Positions 46,549-57,150 of a stretch of DNA of 64,000 nucleotides are shown piece after piece (the stretch's first letter is position 1; each line of letters starts with the position of its first letter). Under the pieces are notes generated by a model that did no database searches, had not been told where the DNA came from, and saw only the letters and a program-made list of their open reading frames with translations. Source of the DNA: Panopea generosa. Taxonomy: Eukaryota > Mollusca > Bivalvia > Adapedonta > Hiatellidae. The translations under genes were made by a program, and so were the position numbers. The stretch is taken from the NCBI GenBank assembly GCA_029582155.1, contig CM055895.1, positions 9,557,544-9,621,543 on the forward strand, given 5' to 3'.

Positions 46549-49440
46549 CACATTACATATATTAGCGACAGCTACGAGTACCGGAAAGTTTATGTCACAC
46601 ATCTTCAGTGTTAGCATTAAGGATTAAAATAAGAATATGAAAATCAATAATGGTTATCAGGTTTGTAATTCATTAATTCAAAACTGTTGATTATATTTGC
46701 ACGGAATAACAGTAATATAAGATTGGCATGATTCAATAAAGGGTTGATAGAGTTCTATATTTAGTTTGAAAACAAATTAGTAAAGTTACGGATGTGTCGA
46801 AGTAATCTATGTGCGAGTATCAGTACAGCGTTGGAAATGTCTGTAGTAATGTATTAAAAACAATCAATGACTTTTGTTTTGAATTTTAAAATATTTAGTG
46901 TGATCTATCAGTTTATCTATTCACGTTTTAAGTAAATAGTTATCATACCATGTATACAATGTAACTATTACACTGTGATTTAATCTATTGCATTTAATAT
47001 ATTGATGGCGATGCTTGCACACATACAAAGCGATGCAAACATTATCTTCGAATATATTAATTATTTTAAAGAGGTTTAGCACCATTTTCAACATATCACC
47101 ATATGTTATATTTTATGACATCCAGATTTAGATGTAAAGATTTACGTCAGATACATATAACATTATTCTGAGTATTAACACCGTCCTTCAACTAGTAACT
47201 GGCACTATACATGTATCTCGCATTAAATGTTTGGATCGAGCCGGTATAATATTGTGTTGAAACATAAATCAAATTAGATTGGTCAATAATATCAAAGTTC
47301 CAATTTTCCTTACAGCTACTAGCAATGCAAGGTGTGATAATCAATTTAAAACTGCATTTAAGCATTTCAAAATACATTAACATGACTGATAGTAAATAAT
47401 TTCAAGTTATTTTCTCATTAATATTACATAAACTGATTTTCAAAGGATTCATTGTTTCAAATATACTTATTTAACCATATACACAATTAAAATCATGATA
47501 TCTTTAAACTAAATTATGACATACAATATTGATCCAGACTTGAACGATTTACCCTATGACTAATCATGAAGTTAATATAGTGGAAGCTAACCTTCATATT
47601 TACTTCGTATTTGAACAAAAATTCAAAACATTGTAATCGATAGTGTAAGCGAGGCATACTTTTTTAAATATTATTTCTGAAAATCTTTGAATATTGTGTA
47701 AATGCGGTTTAGAAATGCTTCAAAGTGAGACCTTACAAGTATTTAACTAAATTATTGTAAAAATTGAGATCTTTCCTACCTTTTAGAAGCTATTACAAAA
47801 AGTCTCATGCTCATTAATTTGGATCATAATGCATGCATGTACTAAGCTAAAACTACCCACATATACATGCTGTTGAAATCTTGTTAATTATAAATAACAA
47901 AACAGCTTTTTTTGTTGTAAACTTGAACACACCGTATGGACAAAGACGCTTTATTTCTAGATACAAACTGTTGTAACGTGACATCGATTCAAATGTCAAT
48001 CATCGTTACAATTAACAGCTAGTATAAATTTAAACCTATTCATATAAAAGCGTTTGTGAAATACATGTATACAAAGATATAACATCTGGTACGAAGTTTT
48101 CATTGTCTTCATTGTAGTACAAGAAGTAAAACATTAAGAATAAATGACTTGTCTCGAGTTAGTGAGTATTCGACCATAACAAAATCATTGGACTCATAAA
48201 CATTCATCTAAACGTATTATCTTATTTTTGTTGTTTGTGGTATTTCACGACATCGAGACAGTATTGTAAGCAGTGTATATATCACACTTAAGTATCTTGC
48301 CACAGACATATATTGTTGGTATGACCCGGCCGGGGATCTAACCCACGACCTTCCACAACGGACGCTCTACCGCTAGACCGCTGCTGCGGTCTTATATTTG
48401 TAAATACTATACTCGTTACTGTTCGAGTAACAAACATAAAATTTCAACTTATCATAATGCGTACATATTTATATCATTTCCATATATGTAAATTAATGTC
48501 ATGGTTTAGCTTGTTATATCGTATTAATTTGTATTCGTATTTAAATATTGTCCGATGATCAAGTTACTGTGAATGAGACGTTGACCACAAGCCAACGATC
48601 TTGTTTGCAGCAATGTATTTGCTGTATCGTCAGACAGCCAATGTATTTCAAATCAAATATAAGTGAAATGTCATTGAAAGTTATTGAAAGTAAATAACGC
48701 ATTATCTTCAGCGAAGATGCCTCGTAGATATCGTGTTCCAATTGTCTAGAAGTCATCATTTCAGCAATAAAGTTTCAGTAACTACTATAAGCATAACCTG
48801 GACGCACATCAAAGATAATCTTAATTTCGATTTTACGTATAAATGCTGATTAATTTACTGACATTATTTCTATTTTAAATTGTATTATACTTATTTGAAA
48901 ATGGATTTTCTCTCATTTAAAATCAACATTAATGTTATAATTAAGACTGTCATAATTCATTGTGTAAGAGGTTTAATCAGAAAGTATTGTATGAGTTGTT
49001 TCAACGCGCCAATGTTTATCTATATTCAAACACTCAAGTAATCGTAATTTCCTTTCATTCAAAATTACATATTCCGAATTCTTATACTATATTTTTTATC
49101 TGTTACATTCATAATATGTACAATACTGCCATCAGAGCAATCATATTTAGTTTGTAACACTATTAATCATAAAAGTATCAAATATCAACAATACAAAGCA
49201 GACATGAAAAAGCGTTTGTATAAATATAACATAGCAGATGTTCCTACATTTGACATAGTCTTAATATTCTCGGAGAAACAGATGATGTATTTTTGTATGG
49301 GAAGTGAGGTTGGTAATATTACAATAACTATACTTATTGACTTAGGACATAAAATTAGAAAAGCTTTGTCCAGCAGAAATGAAGTAATCAAAGAACACAA
49401 TCTATACAAAAGCACAGACACAATCAGTACATAATTACAG
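46549..49440 (+). repeat. Paralogous block, copy B (second part)
   Basis: The first part (46549-47870) aligns with 33050-34430 in unit 2. The second (48020-49430) aligns with 18835-20400 in copy A. In copy B the two parts are contiguous, which gives the ancestral order. The 49185-49434 stretch has overlapping frames on both strands with no domain. Confidence 0.85.
48300..48395 (-). repeat. Bivalve-type SINE head, body deleted
   Basis: On the minus strand: GCGGTCTAGCGGTAGAGCGT (A box), GTGGGTTAGATCC (B box with one change), CCGGCCGGGTCATACCAA. The SINE body seen in the paralog at 19096-19230 is missing here. The flanks match on both sides, so the insertion predates the block duplication. Confidence 0.85.
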
Positions 49441-50205
49441 TTATATTAAATAAGTTATTGTAGAAGTGACAATATGGTGACCGCACTGCATGTGTAACAA
49501 GAAAAAGGAAAACCCATACTCAGATAAACGAGTTTCTAGTCCTCCAACAGTACACTAGTTAACCATTATTGTCTCTTCTTCATTAAGTTTAATAACTATC
49601 TTTTCTATATAAATTATATTGATTAGGTTTTTGTGATGGATTTAGTGATTTCCGTGTCCTTTGAATGCTTCATCTTCGTTTTATATATTATGTCTTATTT
49701 TTGACATTGAACAATTACGTCAGAAATACAATAGCAAATATAGGTAATATGATATTGCTTAATGAACAAATATTTTTACATAAGATAATTTTATGTATCA
49801 GTAAGTAGAACTATACTGATGTTCACATAGCATAACAAGTGCTAGACAGCACCCCGTTAGTAATGAAACAGGAACTACGTAGACACATACTGAGATTTCC
49901 TTTTAAGATTCATTACAGCGGGAAAAATACATCAAGACCATTAACTAAAAATAAAGGACGACAATGTAAGTGTGTAAGTAAATAATGGTATAAATGTGAT
50001 ACATATCAGTATGAAGACTATTGCGCTTTATATAATATGGTACTTTAGTACACTCAGGGACTATGAAAACGCACCACTTACTAACAGGTAATTTAAGTAT
50101 AGAAAATATCATCCGATTTCAATGAAAGTTTATATACGTTAAGAGTGCCATCTCTGTATCCTACTGTCAAAATATCATGACTGAGTTTTGAAATTTGAAT
50201 GCAAG
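49441..50205. other. Stretch without a recognisable gene
   Basis: AT-rich DNA between the end of copy B and the hairpin at 50211. Nothing recognisable was found. Confidence 0.5.
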
Positions 50206-50210
50206 TTTGT

Positions 50211-50291
50211 GAAAATTCACAGGCATCAATACCAAGTGTATGCATCTAGCCTAATGGTTCATACACCCCTTATTGACGCCTGTGAACTTTC
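50211..50291 (-). repeat. Near-perfect 32-bp hairpin with 17-base loop
   Basis: Arm 1 is 50211-50242 and arm 2 is 50260-50291. The arms agree at 26 of 32 positions as DNA. In a minus-strand transcript four of the six differences become G:U pairs, leaving two mismatches next to each other. The plus-strand transcript would have A:C mismatches instead. The size (81 bases) and loop fit a miRNA precursor, but a tiny palindromic MITE would look the same. No target duplication is obvious. Confidence 0.6.
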
Positions 50292-50459
50292 GATTTCATG
50301 ATGTTATTACACATATGATAATAAAGTAAATAATAAAGCATTAACGCGTTCAATATACTATAAGAAATATAGAAGCTCGGATATACGGAAATTATCTTAT
50401 CTTATTATGAATCTTTCTTGTTATCACCTAGAGGAAACCTTCTTTCTATGTAACATACC

Positions 50460-50835
50460 GCATCGATGGCGTCCGCCTTGCACGCGGAACGTCGTGGGTT
50501 CATTCCCCGACCGGGTCATACCAAAGACGAAGATGAAGAAAGAAATGTTTTAATTGAACTTTCAAGGAAGATTGAAGAACAAAATAATCCTATTAAGCAA
50601 ATAAATAGTTCTAGAAGCTCCCAAAGACTTCGAGGATTCGTCTGATGAAGAAAAAATATTTTAATTAAACTTTCAAGGCGGATTGAAGAAAGAAATAATC
50701 GTATTTAGCAAACAAATAGCACTAGAAGCACTCCGAATGGCAGTCAGCATTTAGATAATAGATCTAGGTCTGGTTGGCACGGTGTCAGTATAATATGTCT
50801 GTGTGTGGTATCTCAAAATTTTGAAAGCGACGCTA
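50460..50835 (+). repeat. Bivalve-type SINE with an internal duplicated insert
   Basis: The head reads CGATGGCGTCCGCCTTGCAC (A box region), GTGGGTTCATTCCCC (B box with one change) and GACCGGGTCATACCAAAGAC. The core follows near 50730: ACTCCGAATGGC, AGTCAGCAT, TTGGCACGGTGTCAGTATAA and GTCTGTGTGTGGTATCTC. Between head and core lies a tandem pair (50522-50745) not present in the copy at 21262-21550. It is the only member of this family on the plus strand. Confidence 0.8.
50522..50745 (+). repeat. Tandem duplication of about 115 bp inside a SINE
   Basis: Copies at 50522-50632 and 50640-50745 share GATGAAGAAA, TTTTAATTRAACTTTCAAGG, GGATTGAAGAA or its variant, AATAATC and CTAGAAGC. The first copy is open in one frame (starting DEDEERNVLIELSRKIEEQN) and meets a stop at TGA near 50642. 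This is too short and too simple in composition to call a gene. Confidence 0.8.
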
Positions 50836-51119
50836 AACAGCATTCAACAACATCATTTCTACAAAATGTAAAATGATATTATGTTTTTTACTAAAGATCA
50901 CGGTCTGACGAATTGAAGCTTGTTATAAGTTAATTAATGACTGTCGTTATTATTTTACGATGTATAATAAAACACAATAATACTACTTATTGTATCATCA
51001 ACATATTAATGCACACATGGAAACTATTAGGTAGCATCTGTATGCATGTAATTTGGTGTTTCCATTATAAATAATAAAATAAAAACAGTAAAACAAACAA
51101 TATCAACATCTCCATATTA

Positions 51120-52660
51120 TATGTTTAAAGTTATACCATTTTTCGTTCGACTCATTTGAAGTAAATATCAACAGGTAAATTATACTTTACAATTGTTTGT
51201 TTTCATTCCTGAATGAATTCCTCTGTTGCTCGGTATATCTATTAAACAACAAACTTTGGTAAATACTTATACCAGACATAAATAAAAGGTCGGTATTTCT
51301 TTAAGTTAGTGTAAGATTTCATATACAGGTGGTAAAATCATTCACAATATCTTTGTGGACTAAGTAATTCTTAAATAGTAAAAGGTATACATTTGGTTCA
51401 TTTATAATAGCTTGGGCGATTAAAATACATATTGTGATACTTTCTCAAACTTTTGCTAATTAAATTAAATCATGCCAATGCTCGTAGTTTTAAAAATATC
51501 TCTGAATAAATTGCATTCTTAATGCCTGTTTTTTGGTTGTTTGAACTACCTTGTACGTTTGCCATTTGACTCTGTTTCATCACGTGGTGTGCCAAAACAA
51601 AACGTGTATATCCTTAATGAGTTCTAACAATAACAATCTTGTACTGTAATTTATATAAGTTAGCATCGATTAACGGAGCCTCCTAGCAAACATTGCACAT
51701 ATAAAATTGGCTGTGTTTAATTCTCCGCACATACATGTATCTATATGAACTCCAATATCTTAGGTGATGTTATAGTTTCCAGTTTAGGAACCACGTTCAG
51801 TAGTGGTACCAGTACTGTACCCTTGATTGTTCCAGATGCGACATCACTCTGATATTTGTAGTTACCTGCCGCCTAAATACTGTTAATGCATTTGTTAATT
51901 TATATTATTTTTTGGATTAAGAAACACTTCTTCTACAAGTTTGCATTAAAGTCGATCGTGCCAAGGGTAGACTTTCGAAGACTTATGTGTCGCTGTTAAC
52001 ATTGACTAATTATCAATTAATCATATTGTATTAAACGATGGCTTTGAGGATACTTAAATTTGTCAAAAAATCACTATTAAATATATAGCATGCATAATTA
52101 TAACAGCGTCACTCAATTTAAACGGCTATTTTACTGATTTATCATGAGAAAAGTTGTAAAAGTTAACAGCTGACATTGAATGTTTAAGTCAATTGATACT
52201 TTCAATGTAAAGAGGGAGTGATTGTTGTGAATATGTTATAAACATTTTGGTGATAAATGACTTGAGTTATAAGTATAACCTTCTGCAATAACAATGTTTA
52301 TGCTTTTTAATAAAACACATCTGATATAAAAATGTAAACTATGTGGAAGACAAAATTGATGTATATTGTTTTTTATTTTCTCTTCACGATACGTTAAATG
52401 TAATACCACTTAAAATGTATAGACTCTTATGTATACGAACTTTGAATAGTAAAACATAATGTCTGCTAAATTAATCAAACTTCCCGTAGATGTCGAAACA
52501 AAATGTTGTTTAATTAATTATATGCAAATTCCCTTACACAAAAAGTATTCCAAATATCGAAGTAGCTGATAATTTCTTTATGAACATTTCTGCACATGTA
52601 TCAAATTGTTATGTAAACGCATGAGATAAGCAAGAATAACGAAAAGTTCACGTACTTGCT
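51120..52660 (+). repeat. Paralogous unit D1
   Basis: The first part (51120-51900) matches 52660-53020 plus 53985-54270. The second (51945-52600) is the five-copy module also found at 10523, 22362, 37890 and 56330. Anchors: CGTGCCAAGGGTAGACTT, ACTAATTATC, CTCTTCACKATACGTTAAAT, AAAAGTATTCCAAAT. Module copies D1 and C (56330) are closer to each other than to the rest. Confidence 0.8.
51797..51843 (-). pseudogene. LINE reverse transcriptase scrap in D1
   Basis: On the minus strand the bases read DVASGTIKGTVLVPLLNVV, clearly the SGVPQGSVLGPLLF motif of LINE reverse transcriptases with several changes. Nothing else of the enzyme is recognisable around it. A homologous scrap is at 54184-54228. Confidence 0.7.
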
Positions 52661-54270
52661 AAGCGTTACTCGTACTCATTGACTGTTACCCGGTCTGGCT
52701 CATTTGAAGTTAATATCAATAGATACTTTACACCTTTCAATTGTTTGTTATCGTTCAAGAAAGTACTCCTCTGTTATTTCGCTATACCTGGCGGACAGCA
52801 AAGCATTGACAAAATGAGTATAACAGAGATTAATAAAAGCTTGGTATTTCTTAGTGGTTTACATATTTCAAATACAGATGGTTAAATCATTGACATTTCG
52901 TTTGAGGAATAAGCAATTCCAAAATAGTAATGGATATGCAATTGATCCATACATAATAACTTAAGCAATTTAGATACGTATTGTGATATTTTCTAGTACT
53001 TTGGCTAATACAAAATTGAACACTCAGATTACAATACAAAATTATTAAAATATGAATAGATATGTATAAAATCCATAAATCATTAAATACAATAAATATA
53101 TTTTGTTTCGCATTACTGTTACGTAAGTATTCACTAATATATTTATAGCATAGGGTATCTGCATTTTTATTGAATATATTGTCACATGCATTACTGTATT
53201 CTCTCTTACGATAATAATTTAATTTGTTATCAACACAACATTTGTATTGATTATCAAACATGTCGTTGGCAAATTTATATTGTAGGTATAGATGAATGAA
53301 TAAATGGTTTATGTGGCATGTCTCTTTATTTACTTGATAAAAATATTTGGTCAGTGCTTATATCACTTCTGATCATGCAAATAAAGAAAACTGTAATCTT
53401 TGCAAGTCATGATAACGCCCATGATTTTATATATAAACGCTTGATATATCGCGCTTGCCAATAGATGGCATGAACATCATATAAGCGTTTCACTATTTAT
53501 TTCTCATGTAATCTATTTAGTTATTTTCTATAATTGTAATAATGCAAGTAATGATAAGATGTTTGTTAAACCAAATTTAATAAAATATTATTTAGATTGA
53601 AACAGTTTTATTAAAGAAATAATATTTATTACAAACGCTGATTTTATTTTGATAAGACATACCTGGTAATTATATTTCATTCATGTATAATATATTCATG
53701 ATCAATAAAATAGACGGCATAAACATCATATAAGCGTTCACTATTTATTTTTCAGGGCCTTACAAAGCGAATAGAATGAAAAGACGAAAACCCAAAGAAG
53801 CAGGTCGGTGTGCTTCACAATAACTGCACCTATATATTAATCAAGAACTTTTACAATAAATAAGATCATCATATAGCTATAGTGTTACTTTGAGAATTGT
53901 CATACATAAATTTATTGTAACACATGTCTGGTGTTCAGTTGTTTGTTGAACGTTTCCTATTGATCATTACGTAAAATATCTATACTACATGTAAGTTTGG
54001 ATAATTTTCATCAGTTCTGACAAAAGTCTTGTTAAGTAGTTTATATGATTTTGCATCCATTAACTGGAGTATTCTGCCATATATTGTACATGGAGAATTG
54101 GCTTTGTTTCCCTTTTCCGCATATCTCTAGTAAATGATCTCAAATATCTCATTTGGTGTTGATAGGTTATTTTTTATGCAATCAGTAGTGGTTCTAGTAC
54201 TGATCCTTTGGGTATTCCAGATGCGACATTACTCTTATAGTTTTACACTTTTAGTTACCTGCCGCCTAAG
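52660..54270 (+). repeat. Paralogous unit D2
   Basis: Bases 52690-53020 repeat 51170-51480 (CAATTGTTTGTT, TACTCCTCTGTTRTTYCGCT-like, TTGGTATTTCTT, TACAGATGGTTAAATCATTS-like, GCTAATA). Bases 53985-54270 repeat 51620-51880. Between them, 53020-53985 is extra, with a direct repeat at 53459 and 53707. Confidence 0.78.
53459..53753 (+). repeat. Direct repeat of about 47 bp, period 248 bp
   Basis: Both 53459-53506 and 53707-53753 read AATAGAYGGCATRAACATCA, then TATAAGCGTT, then CACTATTTATTT. They are highly similar, and so younger than the surrounding block duplication. Confidence 0.9.
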
Positions 54271-54545
54271 GGCTATTTCTGCAGTTAATGTTAACCACGT
54301 ACAGTAGAGGTACTGATCCCTTGTGTATCCAAGTGGCGACAATAAGCTGATAGCTCTACGATGATATGTTAGTGTAGATACCTGCCGTCAAAACGTTATT
54401 GATAAATTGATATTAATGTGTAAATGCTGGTTATTATAGTACTACTATTAAGTATGGTACTTTGTCAAATGCTCTCTGGATGATCCATTATATACCAGTG
54501 ACTGTTTTGTTCACATTATATAAACCTTTTAATAGCGAGATATTA
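54184..54545 (-). pseudogene. LINE reverse transcriptase remnant with a repeated motif
   Basis: On the minus strand the order is RAFDKVPYLIVV (54490-54440, the AFDKVPH word of reverse transcriptase motif A), then ATWIHKGSVPLLYVV (54343-54295), then VASGIPKGSVLEPLL (54228-54184). The last two are both forms of the same SGIPQGSVLGPLLF motif, about 110 bases apart, so a short internal duplication has doubled it. The enzyme remnant is of the CR1/L2/RTE type range. It is small, frame-broken and dead. Confidence 0.75.
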
Positions 54546-54625
54546 GGCATCATTTAATGATCCAGAATTATTTTTCTATAAAAACTGCATTATTAATGTC
54601 TCATTTATTTTTAAATTATAGATAT

Positions 54626-54699
54626 GAAGCTGACAGGTCAAGAAAAACTACACTGGAGTTATAAAGCTGGCAGGTCAAGAAAAACTACTCTGGAGTTAT
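54626..54699 (+). repeat. 37-bp tandem repeat, 2 units
   Basis: Units at 54626-54662 and 54663-54699 both read RAAGCTGRCAGGTCAAGAAA then AACTACWCTGGAGTTAT. Only three bases differ. Confidence 0.95.
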
Positions 54700-55580
54700 C
54701 ATTATGTCATTTAAATGAAAACACTGCAAATAAATCTGCACAAAACTGATCGTTGTAACAATTCAATTATATTATCTAACCACAAACACTATTAGGAAAG
54801 CACATTTTCTTACTATTTTATAAGGCTCATACCTGTGACTAAAACTACAAATGGAGCTTACATTTGACTTATTCAATATTCATTTAAGTCTTAGAAGCAT
54901 TACTGACGTGTGAAAATTTAATTATTCATAAACAAAACAAAACAAAACAAAACACAGTCATGCTTTTATCTCCATCATCTCGTTAGATAATGTGACAATG
55001 GTATTTGTACATAATTGTTTATTATATTCTCGTATAGGCACAAACGTGTTGGTGGTTTACGGTATTAAGTCCGTTTCAAGGGTTCTTGAAAAGAAATTAG
55101 CCAAAAAATACCAGACTCGATTCAAAGGAACCGGAAATAATAGCGCAACTTTAAGAACCTTTTATACAGTCACTACATTGCAAGTTAGATTGTCGTTGCA
55201 AATATTATTATATTGATAACTTATGTAAGGATCCATTGGAAGTACAGGCCGTAGTCAAGAAATGAACATAATAGTCTCGCTTTTATAGAGTTTGTTCATA
55301 GTTAAATATGAACACCAAGTATCATATATACCGAACAAGGTCTATTCAGTCCGGATGAAAAAGCAGGAAATTATATGCCTGTCTGAAGCCACTGACAATT
55401 TAACGTGCTCAAATTGCATTGCTATGTAATGGACAGGGGTTCGTTCCAAAGTATACCTCTGGCAATTGCTCATTATGATTTGTATATGTACACTTGTATG
55501 TAAATGACTTTATTGTTCAATAATAGCATAGCCTTCATTATGATAATTTCAATTTTAATATCAAAGATTTAACTAAAAAC
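54700..55580. other. Stretch without a recognisable gene
   Basis: Contains an (AAAAC)n run at 54931-54955. The frame 54992-55216 has no recognisable content. Confidence 0.5.
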
Positions 55581-55584
55581 TTAA

Positions 55585-55780
55585 CTCTCACTGCTAAGGT
55601 CGTAGGTTCGAATCAAGATCGCTCCAAAAACTGTATGTTAGAAAGTTTGCCAGTTACTTGCAGATTGACGGTGGTTCTACTCAGTCTGACTCGGTTTGGT
55701 GTCTTTCTCCACCAGTAAAACTTGCTATAACCTGTAGTGTGTTGAAAATGGCGTTAAACCCCATTAAGAAAAGGCAATAT
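55585..55780 (+). repeat. Bivalve SINE (BivaMD-like)
   Basis: A tRNA-like head with B box GGTTCGAATC is followed by GAAAGTTTGCCAGTTAC, GACGGTGGTTCTACTCAG, TCTTTCTCCACCAGTAAAAC, TGTAGTGTGTTGAAAATGGC and GTTAAACCCC. This order (GACGGTCGGTGGTTCTACCC, CTTCCTCCACC, TGTGTTGGTGCGACGTTAAA in typical copies) is, as far as I know, that of the widespread bivalve SINE. It is the main basis for calling the source a bivalve mollusc. The frame 55658-55948 reads through it. Confidence 0.85.
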
Positions 55781-55959
55781 AAATACATAATCGAATATTT
55801 ACGAAAGTTTGGGGCTTTTAATTGTTTCCATCATTTACCGATATATTATTTTGAATGCTATAAACGCTTTTTAATAAACAATAACTTCAGCTTAAGTTTC
55901 TATGTAACAATGTCTCTTAAAATAATCATTCAAAATCTTTTAAATTAGCACTCATTGTA

Positions 55960-57150
55960 ACAGTTGTTATAAATGACCATAGCTTGACTCCCTGATAAAG
56001 ACAAACGACTTAACGTGTATTTTCAGCAATATTTCATAGATAATCAATTCAGACTGACAAACAATTGCAATTAAATTGTCATGTACGGGATCATAACGAT
56101 TAGATAAGTCGATCTAAACAATGGCAAACGATGGCAAGCAATCGCAACGAACTCAATAAAAGCTGTTTTCATTATGTTAAAAGAACATGCTTTCACACAG
56201 ATACAAACAAGTACTACCAGTTTTGTTAAAAATCCACATAAATTGTGCATTAGTAACACAAATGAGAAATTAAAAATGCATGTTTATAATATAAGTTATA
56301 TTTTAGGACTTAAATATCACTTTTCTAACAAGAATGCATAAAACGTCTTCCGTGCCAAGGGTAGACTTCGGAAGAATTATTAGTGGTTATTGCACCAAGA
56401 CTAATTATCGCATTTTATTAAACAATGGCTTTGGGGAAACTCAAATTTATAGACGGGTATATCAGTTTTAGAAAAATAACTAACATTTATTGGCACTATC
56501 CTTGCAATGAACTGATGGCGTTTCTGTCAAGTGCTATACACATGATACATTCATTCAGTTAAAATTGTTATCTAATTTTTGATGGGAAATGTTGAAAAAA
56601 GTTGATCAAGTGACAAATATAATGTTTTTATATGATTGTTTAGGTTATTGATACGTTCAATGGAAAAGGAATGATTGATGTGAAACTGGTATAAACATAT
56701 AGAAGATAAATGCTTAGAGATATAGATTTAACCTTTCTCAATTATTTTAATATGATCTCATATAGAACACGTTCGGTTTAAGAAATATGATTATGTGGAA
56801 GACAAAAGTGTTGTTTATTGTTTATTATTTTCTCTTCACTATACGTTAAATGCGACAACACTTAACATGCATAGACTTTTATGTATATGTACTTGGAATA
56901 ATACAACAAATGTCTACCTTAATTAATCAAAATGTTCATAGATGTCAAAAAAAGGTTTTATTTATTTGTTTTTAGGCTAGTTTCCTTACACACGAAGTAT
57001 TCCAAATTTCATAAAGGCATTTACTCCAAACTGCAAAAAAACAAAAACAAAAAAAAACAAAACAATATATAAATGCGTTGGTGATATAAGAAATTCATTT
57101 GATCTTTTGAAACTCATTTACATTTTAGTACACTGTATGATGCCTCTGTG
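55960..57150 (+). repeat. Paralogous block, copy C
   Basis: Aligns with 10190-11600 in copy A and with 51945-52600 in D1. Anchors: AATTAAATTGTCATGTA (56070), CGTGCCAAGGGTAGACTTCG (56352), TAGAACACGTTCGGT (56763), CTCTTCACTATACGTTAAAT, CACACGAAGTATTCCAAAT (56990) and CACTGTATGATGCCTCTGTG (57130). Homology to the rest of the unit is lost beyond 57150. Confidence 0.8.
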
